A DNA stretch of 54,277 nucleotides. It comes from Actinomycetota bacterium. Lineage in GTDB: Bacteria; Actinomycetota; Acidimicrobiia; Acidimicrobiales; Ilumatobacteraceae. The stretch covers positions 1 through 54,277 of the forward strand of contig RGCG01000005.1 of assembly GCA_009919275.1 (NCBI GenBank). Direction: 5' to 3'. Positions 49,835 through 54,277 of the stretch are shown here, one piece after another. Under the pieces are notes generated by a model that saw only the letters and a list, made by a program, of their open reading frames with translations, did not search any database and was not told the origin of the DNA. Position 1 is the stretch's first letter; each line of letters begins with the position of its first letter. The position numbers and the translations under genes were made by a program.

Positions 49835-50224
49835 ATGTTCGCCGCGGACTCCGGAACCAACACCGCGCTCGTGGTGGTGCTCGTTCTCTGCGCGGTTGCG
49901 TTTGCCGCTTTGGTCCTCGTTCTCTACAGGGTTCTTGTAGCCCTCGCAGATCTTCGTTCCGACCTCGAGCTGATCGAGGCCGAAATGCTGCCGATGGTGA
50001 ACGAGCTGCGCGATGCGGCGCGAGAAACCCGCGACATCATCGATGCAGCCCGTGGCGACCTGAAGCGTTTTGACAAAGTGCTTGGTTCGGCCGAGTCGAT
50101 CAGCGAAGCGGTGGCCGATACGTCCCGCGTGGCCCGCACCGTTTTGTCGGCGCCTGTCATCAAAGTGGCGGCGGCAGCCACGGGAACGCGCCGGGCATTT
50201 TCGGTTCTGCGTCGCCGTCGGTAG
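49835..50224 (+). CDS. DUF948-like small membrane protein
   Basis: The 129-residue protein has one N-terminal membrane helix (about 9-33, LVVVLVLCAVAFAALVLVLY), then a helical, likely coiled region (VALADLRSDLELIEAEMLPMVNELRDAARETRDIIDAA in part), and a basic end RRAFSVLRRRR. A DUF948-type protein before alaS is common in actinobacteria; its role is unknown. The ATG at 49835 begins right after the rarA stop; an ATG at 49799 inside rarA is an alternative. Confidence 0.75.
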   Translation: MFAADSGTNTALVVVLVLCAVAFAALVLVLYRVLVALADLRSDLELIEAEMLPMVNELRDAARETRDIIDAARGDLKRFDKVLGSAESISEAVADTSRVARTVLSAPVIKVAAAATGTRRAFSVLRRRR

Positions 50225-50227
50225 CGT
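50222..50227 (+). promoter_or_regulatory. TAGCGT hexamer sharing the DUF948 gene stop
   Basis: TAGCGT starts with the stop codon of the DUF948-like gene and ends 6 bases before the ATG at 50234. Confidence 0.4.
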
Positions 50228-50233
50228 GTCGCC

Positions 50234-50428
50234 ATGCGTCGGCTCACATGGTTCCTCATGGGATTCGTCGTCGCGCTCGTCGGCGGTGGGTATGCAAAGC
50301 GTCGCGTCCGTGCGGCGGCGACATCCATCACGCCCGTCAAGGTGGCCCAGCGTGTGAAGCACCGGGTCACCGATGCCGTCGCCGAGGGCAAGGCGGCGAT
50401 GCGGGCCCGCGAACACGAACTGTCTTAG
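50234..50428 (+). CDS. 64-residue membrane protein (DUF6167-like position)
   Basis: A single hydrophobic helix (about 5-20, TWFLMGFVVALVGGGY) is followed by a basic helical tail with KRRVRAAATS and KVAQRVKHRVTDAVAEGKAAM. It matches the small protein that usually sits between the DUF948 gene and alaS in actinobacteria. The function is unknown. The small size and context, with a TAGCGT 6 bases upstream and the next gene's TAGGCT starting at its stop, support it as real. Confidence 0.7.
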   Translation: MRRLTWFLMGFVVALVGGGYAKRRVRAAATSITPVKVAQRVKHRVTDAVAEGKAAMRAREHELS

Positions 50429-50431
50429 GCT
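50426..50431 (+). promoter_or_regulatory. TAGGCT hexamer sharing the stop, for alaS
   Basis: TAGGCT begins with the stop of the 64-residue gene and ends 8 bases before the alaS ATG at 50440. Confidence 0.4.
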
Positions 50432-50439
50432 GTCCGCCG

Positions 50440-53058
50440 ATGTCATCGCCGCAACGCCCCCGCACTGCCGACGAGGTACGTGAAGCATTCCGCTCGTTCT
50501 TCGCGGAGCGCGGCCACACTCGCGTCGAATCAGCCAGCCTGATTCCCCACGATCCGACCGTTCTCTTCACCGTCGCCGGCATGGTGCCGTTCAAGCCATA
50601 CTTCGTCGGCGACGAGGTTCCGCCCTATTCGCGCGCCGTCACGGTGCAGAAGTGTGCGCGTGCGGGCGGCAAGCACAACGATCTCGACGACGTTGGTCGC
50701 ACAAAGCGGCACCTCGTCTTTTTCGAGATGCTCGGCAACTTCAGTTTCGGTGACTACTTCAAGGAAGACGCCATCCCGTGGTCGTGGAACCTCGTCACCG
50801 AAATCTTCGGATTCGACGGTGATCAACTGTGGATCACCGTCCACGAAAGCGATGACGAAGCCGAAGCGATCTGGCACGAAAAAGTCGGCGTGCCGATGAG
50901 CCGTATTCAGCGCCTGGGTGACAAGGACAACTTCTGGCAGATGGGCGAGACGGGTCCATGTGGTCCGTGCTCCGAGATTCACATCGATCGTGGCCCCGAT
51001 TTCGGGCCCGATGGCGGCCCATTGAACGATCCGCGTGGTGACCGCTTCCTCGAGTTCTGGAACCTCGTTTTCATGCAGTACAACCAGGCACCCGACGGGT
51101 CGCGCACGTTGCTGCCCAAGCCTTCGATCGACACCGGAGCGGGTCTCGAGCGCATCGTCACACTCATGCAGGGCAAGGATTCGGTGTGGGAGAGCGACGT
51201 GCTGTTTCCCCTCATCGAGACCGCGCAGTCCGTCACCGGCCGGCCGTACCGCGTTGCGGACTACGACGACCGTGCGAGCTTCAGCCTCAGGGTGCTCGCC
51301 GAGCACGCGCGGTCGTCGACGATGCTCGTGAACGATGGGGTCTTTCCGTCAAACGAGAATCGCGGTTACGTGCTGCGGCGAATCATTCGTCGTGCGGTCA
51401 GGCACGCGTATCTTCTCGGAACCGAGAAGCTGGTCATGCCCACGCTGGTGTCGACGGCCATTGACGTCATGGAAAAGGCGTATCCCGACCTGACAAAGAA
51501 CCGCGACTTCATCGTCGATGTTCTGACACGCGAAGAAGAACGTTTCCGTCAGACCCTGAAGACGGGCACGCAGATTCTCGATGCCGAACTCGACCGCAGC
51601 AGCGGACGGCTCTCGGGTGAAGCTGCGTTTCTCCTCCACGACACGTACGGTTTTCCGCTCGAACTCACCCAGGAGATCGCCTCCGAGCGATCGGTCGATG
51701 TCGACCTCGACGGTTTCGAGCGCGAGATGTCGGGTCAACGAGAGCGAGCAAAGCAGGCTCGAAAGGGTGGCCAGATTTCCGACGAGAAGATGACGCAGTA
51801 CCGCATCGTCCTCGACTCGGCCGGCGTCACCACCTTCACCGGATACTCCGACACCGAGAATCTCGCGAGGATTGTTGCGGTCCTCGACGGCGACGACGAC
51901 GGAACCTTCGAGGTGTTTCTCGACGTCACGCCGTTCTATGCCGAAAGCGGCGGTCAGGTGGGTGACACCGGATCGTTGCGTTCCGACTCGCTTGAACTTG
52001 ATGTCATCGACACGACGTTCGCATTGCCGGGCCTGCGCCGGCACGTCTGTCGTCCCGTCCGTGGATTGCCCCGGGTCGGCGAAACCGTGACCGCTCGGAT
52101 CGACAACGAAAGACGCTCTCGCATTCGGCGTCACCACACGGCAACTCATGTGCTCCACTGGGCGCTGCGCAACGTGCTGGGCGACCATGTGAAGCAGGCC
52201 GGTTCGTTGGTTGAAGACGACAGATTGAGGTTCGACTTCAGTCACTTCGCTGCCGTCACCGATGACGAGCTTCTCGAAGTCGAGCGCCTCGCAAACAACG
52301 AGGTGCTCGCCAACTCGGGCGTGCAGGCCTACGAAACCTCGAAAGACGAGGCGACTGCCGCCGGAGCGATTGCGTTCTTCGGTGACAAATACGGCGACAC
52401 CGTTCGCGTCTTGCGCGCCGGACGTTCGTTCGAACTGTGTGGCGGCACCCACGTAGCGGCGACGGGCGACATTGGGGCCATCAAGATCGTCGGCGAAAGC
52501 TCCATCGGTTCGAACCTGCGCCGTATCGAGGCAGTGGTCGGCGAGGCCTCCGTCGCGCACATGCAGCAGCAGGCCCGCACGATGGCGCGCGCGGCGGGGC
52601 TTTTGGGGGCGCCCGCAGACGCCCTCGAATCGGCGGTCGTCCGCAAGATCGAGGAACTGAAGGCGGCAAACGACGAGATCAAGGCTCTTCGTGCACGAGT
52701 CGCGGCCGCGCGGGCGCAGGAAATCGCCGGGTCGGCCGCGAACGGGGGAGTCGTCTCGCGCGTCGACGGGCTGTCGCCCGGCGAACTGCGCGATCTTGCG
52801 CTCGCAGTGCGGGCCGTCGAGGGCGTTCGGGCCGTCGTGCTCGCGGGTATCACCGACTCCGGAGGAGTATCGCTCGTTGGCGCAACCGGTGTCGGCGTCC
52901 AAGGCGGCGCGGGTCCGCTCATCGCAGCCGCGGCCAAGGCGGTCGGCGGCGGGGGCGGTGGCAAGGGCGATGTCGCCACGGCCGGAGGAAAGAACCCCGA
53001 GGGTCTTGCCGATGCACTTCGACTCGCCGAAGAGGCCGTGAGGGCGGTCCTCAGCTGA
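50440..53058 (+). CDS. alaS: alanyl-tRNA synthetase
   Basis: It charges tRNA-Ala and edits Ser-tRNA-Ala. The 872-residue protein has the class II core (FRSFFAERGHTRVESASLIP, FFEMLGNFSFGDYFKEDAI), FPSNENRGYVLRRIIRRAVRH, the editing domain with HHTATHVLHWALR and CGGTHVAATGDIG (zinc ligands), and a C-terminal DHHA1/C-Ala domain with GLSPGELRDLALAVRA and GVGVQGGAGPLIAAAAKAVGGGGGGKGDVA, seen in part. The ATG at 50440 gives the normal start; an in-frame start at 50248 lies in the upstream gene. Confidence 0.98.
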   Translation: MSSPQRPRTADEVREAFRSFFAERGHTRVESASLIPHDPTVLFTVAGMVPFKPYFVGDEVPPYSRAVTVQKCARAGGKHNDLDDVGRTKRHLVFFEMLGNFSFGDYFKEDAIPWSWNLVTEIFGFDGDQLWITVHESDDEAEAIWHEKVGVPMSRIQRLGDKDNFWQMGETGPCGPCSEIHIDRGPDFGPDGGPLNDPRGDRFLEFWNLVFMQYNQAPDGSRTLLPKPSIDTGAGLERIVTLMQGKDSVWESDVLFPLIETAQSVTGRPYRVADYDDRASFSLRVLAEHARSSTMLVNDGVFPSNENRGYVLRRIIRRAVRHAYLLGTEKLVMPTLVSTAIDVMEKAYPDLTKNRDFIVDVLTREEERFRQTLKTGTQILDAELDRSSGRLSGEAAFLLHDTYGFPLELTQEIASERSVDVDLDGFEREMSGQRERAKQARKGGQISDEKMTQYRIVLDSAGVTTFTGYSDTENLARIVAVLDGDDDGTFEVFLDVTPFYAESGGQVGDTGSLRSDSLELDVIDTTFALPGLRRHVCRPVRGLPRVGETVTARIDNERRSRIRRHHTATHVLHWALRNVLGDHVKQAGSLVEDDRLRFDFSHFAAVTDDELLEVERLANNEVLANSGVQAYETSKDEATAAGAIAFFGDKYGDTVRVLRAGRSFELCGGTHVAATGDIGAIKIVGESSIGSNLRRIEAVVGEASVAHMQQQARTMARAAGLLGAPADALESAVVRKIEELKAANDEIKALRARVAAARAQEIAGSAANGGVVSRVDGLSPGELRDLALAVRAVEGVRAVVLAGITDSGGVSLVGATGVGVQGGAGPLIAAAAKAVGGGGGGKGDVATAGGKNPEGLADALRLAEEAVRAVLS

Positions 53059-53063
53059 ATTCG

Positions 53064-53546
53064 ATGGCGGAATTCGACGCGAGCAACCAGGAGAGTGCCG
53101 GCAACGGTGCAGACCGGGTTCGCGTCGGTCGCGTGCTCGGACTCGACCTTGGATCCAAACGCGTCGGTATCGCGGTCAGCGACCGAAGCGGTCTCATTGC
53201 GACACCTTTCAGTGTGTTGCAGCGCAGCGGCAGCGAGCGTCGCGACCATGCGGCAATTGCAAAACTGGTCGAAGAAGAGGAGTGCGAGCGCATCGTCGTC
53301 GGGCTACCGCTGTCCCTCGACGGATCGATGGGCAGGGCCGCCAAATCTGCCGTCGCCGAAGCCGAACGGCTGGCTACGGTGGTGAACGTGCCGGTCGAAA
53401 CATACGACGAGCGCCTCACGACGGTTTCCGCAGAGCGGGCCCTGATCGAGGCGAAGATGCGCGCCGATGCGCGCCGTCGTGTCGTCGACAAAGTGGCAGC
53501 TGCAGTGATGTTGCAGTCCTGGATCGACCGACAAGCCAACCGCTGA
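53064..53546 (+). CDS. ruvX: RuvX/YqgF family nuclease
   Basis: This RNase H-fold family is thought to act in rRNA maturation or as a Holliday junction resolvase. The 160-residue protein has GRVLGLDLGSKRVGIAVSDRSG with the first catalytic Asp, CERIVVGLPLSLDGSMG and ETYDERLTTVSAERAL, and ends in DKVAAAVMLQSWIDRQ. The ATG at 53064 is chosen because it begins a short acidic N-terminus before the core. It sits between alaS and mltG, the usual order. Confidence 0.93.
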   Translation: MAEFDASNQESAGNGADRVRVGRVLGLDLGSKRVGIAVSDRSGLIATPFSVLQRSGSERRDHAAIAKLVEEEECERIVVGLPLSLDGSMGRAAKSAVAEAERLATVVNVPVETYDERLTTVSAERALIEAKMRADARRRVVDKVAAAVMLQSWIDRQANR

Positions 53547-54277
53547 ATGTCCGATCCGTTCGGTCCGCTGCAGGGGAGACGGCAGCCCGTCGAAGACGCA
53601 GGTGAGTGGGTGCCCGACCCATGGGACCACGTCGAGGCCGCCACCGACGACGAACTCGTCGAGCAAAGGCGTTTTCGGCGTCCGAACAAATGGATCGTCC
53701 GCGTTGCACTTGGTGTCGTCGTTGCACTTGTCGTGGCGACCGGCTCGGTCGGTTGGTGGTACCTGCGACAGGTGAACCCGCCCGGCGAGGCAAGCACGGC
53801 GGTGAACTTCACCGTGCTCGAGGGCGACACGCTCGATTCGGTCTCACAACGTCTCGAAGCTGAAGGGTTCATCACGTCGGCCGGTGTCTTTCGTTGGTAC
53901 GTCGACCGCAAAGGCGGCATCGATTTCGTGCCCGGCTATTACCAGCTCAAGTTGCGCGATCACATGGGCAACCTGATGGGTGCGCTGAACACCCCTCCGG
54001 CTCAGACATTCGTGAACGTCACGTTTCCCGAGGGCTACACGCTCGAACAGGTTGCGAATCGTCTGGCCGAAAAGGTGCCGCGCCTCGATGTCTCGACGTT
54101 CCTGCAGCAGGCTTCGGCCGGCGTCGTCGTGTCCGATTTCGGCCCCCAGCCTGGGGTGTCCGGACCAACTGCACTCGAAGGATTGCTCTTTCCCGATACG
54201 TACCAGATTTCCGGCGATGATTCCTCGACCCGTGTCATCGAGCGCATGGTCGGACTGATGGAGCGTGTCGGTCGTCA
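53547..54277 (+). CDS. mltG: endolytic murein transglycosylase MltG, 3' end missing
   Basis: MltG cleaves nascent glycan strands and sets their length. The gene begins one base frame after the ruvX stop (TGAATG) and runs open to the window end. The first 243 residues show a charged cytoplasmic N-terminus, one membrane helix (about 51-72, WIVRVALGVVVALVVATGSV), a LysM-like region (LEGDTLDSVSQRLEAEGFI), and FVNVTFPEGYTLEQVANRLA. Close to the end, LEGLLFPDTYQI carries the catalytic glutamate motif EGxLFPDTY. The rest of the catalytic domain lies beyond the window. Confidence 0.93.
   Translation, partial: MSDPFGPLQGRRQPVEDAGEWVPDPWDHVEAATDDELVEQRRFRRPNKWIVRVALGVVVALVVATGSVGWWYLRQVNPPGEASTAVNFTVLEGDTLDSVSQRLEAEGFITSAGVFRWYVDRKGGIDFVPGYYQLKLRDHMGNLMGALNTPPAQTFVNVTFPEGYTLEQVANRLAEKVPRLDVSTFLQQASAGVVVSDFGPQPGVSGPTALEGLLFPDTYQISGDDSSTRVIERMVGLMERVGR

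Noticed and set aside
1-54277. tRNA, rRNA or riboswitch genes
   Set aside because: No gap is large enough for rRNA, and no cloverleaf or known riboswitch core was recognised in the gaps.

Overview
This window is a dense run of 54 genes, almost all on the + strand, from a high-GC actinobacterium. Both ends cut through genes: murB has lost its start and mltG its end. The markers point to a mycothiol- and F420-using actinobacterium with phosphatidylinositol mannosides. They are a mycothiol ligase (MshC-like), an F420H2:NADP oxidoreductase-like protein, an InhA-like enoyl reductase, PgsA/PatA/PimA, a proteasome activator ending in GQYL, SepF, and an FtsZ locus without ftsA. I lean to class Acidimicrobiia from gene order and protein style, but this is an inference. 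No rRNA, tRNA, CRISPR, transposase, integrase or phage gene is visible. No gap between genes exceeds about 110 bases.

Layout. (1) 1-4672: end of the division/wall cluster (murB, ftsQ, ftsZ, yggS, sepF, yggT). (2) 4703-9944: ileS, a broken Lys-rich DksA/TraR gene, lspA, rluD. (3) 9928-17056: an Rrf2 regulator, an alkaline-phosphatase-fold protein, the proteasome activator Bpa, dnaE, an unknown protein and a nitroreductase. (4) 17047-21689: a YyaL-type thioredoxin-domain protein and an InhA-like reductase on the minus strand, then npdG and mshC. (5) 21786-32749: plsC, thrS, then HIT hydrolase, a small membrane protein, pgsA, patA and pimA, the same order as the mycobacterial thrS-to-pimA locus. 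Between patA and pimA sit arsR, arsI, a MIP channel and an F420-type LLM oxidoreductase. A degenerate M48-like membrane protein and a DUF3048 lipoprotein follow pimA. (6) 32799-39870: pdxS-pdxT, yebC, a peroxiredoxin, ruvC-ruvA-ruvB, queA-tgt. (7) 39891-54277: yajC, a fused and internally deleted secD-secF, apt, rel, hisS, aspS, rarA, two small membrane genes, alaS, ruvX, mltG.

How genes work together. The window combines envelope building (MurB, FtsQ/FtsZ/SepF, MltG, PIM enzymes, PlsC, InhA-like FabI), protein export and lipoprotein maturation (YajC, SecDF, LspA), tRNA charging and modification (Ile, Thr, His, Asp and Ala synthetases, QueA/Tgt, RluD), DNA replication and repair (DnaE, RuvABC, RarA, RuvX), stringent response (Rel, Apt), PLP supply (PdxST, YggS) and thiol/F420 redox.

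Most notable signals. First, a TANNNT hexamer lies 6-9 bases before the start codon of 18 genes on both strands, which suggests that leaderless transcripts are common; in several cases the previous gene's TAG stop is the first half of the hexamer. Second, conserved genes carry internal losses: dksA lacks its zinc-finger part and has a frameshift, and secDF lacks the SecD/SecF junction and two SecF membrane segments. Third, a compact arsenic cassette with a near-consensus promoter and operator sits inside the PIM locus. Fourth, the pimA operon contains an M48-like protein that has lost its zinc-binding residues.
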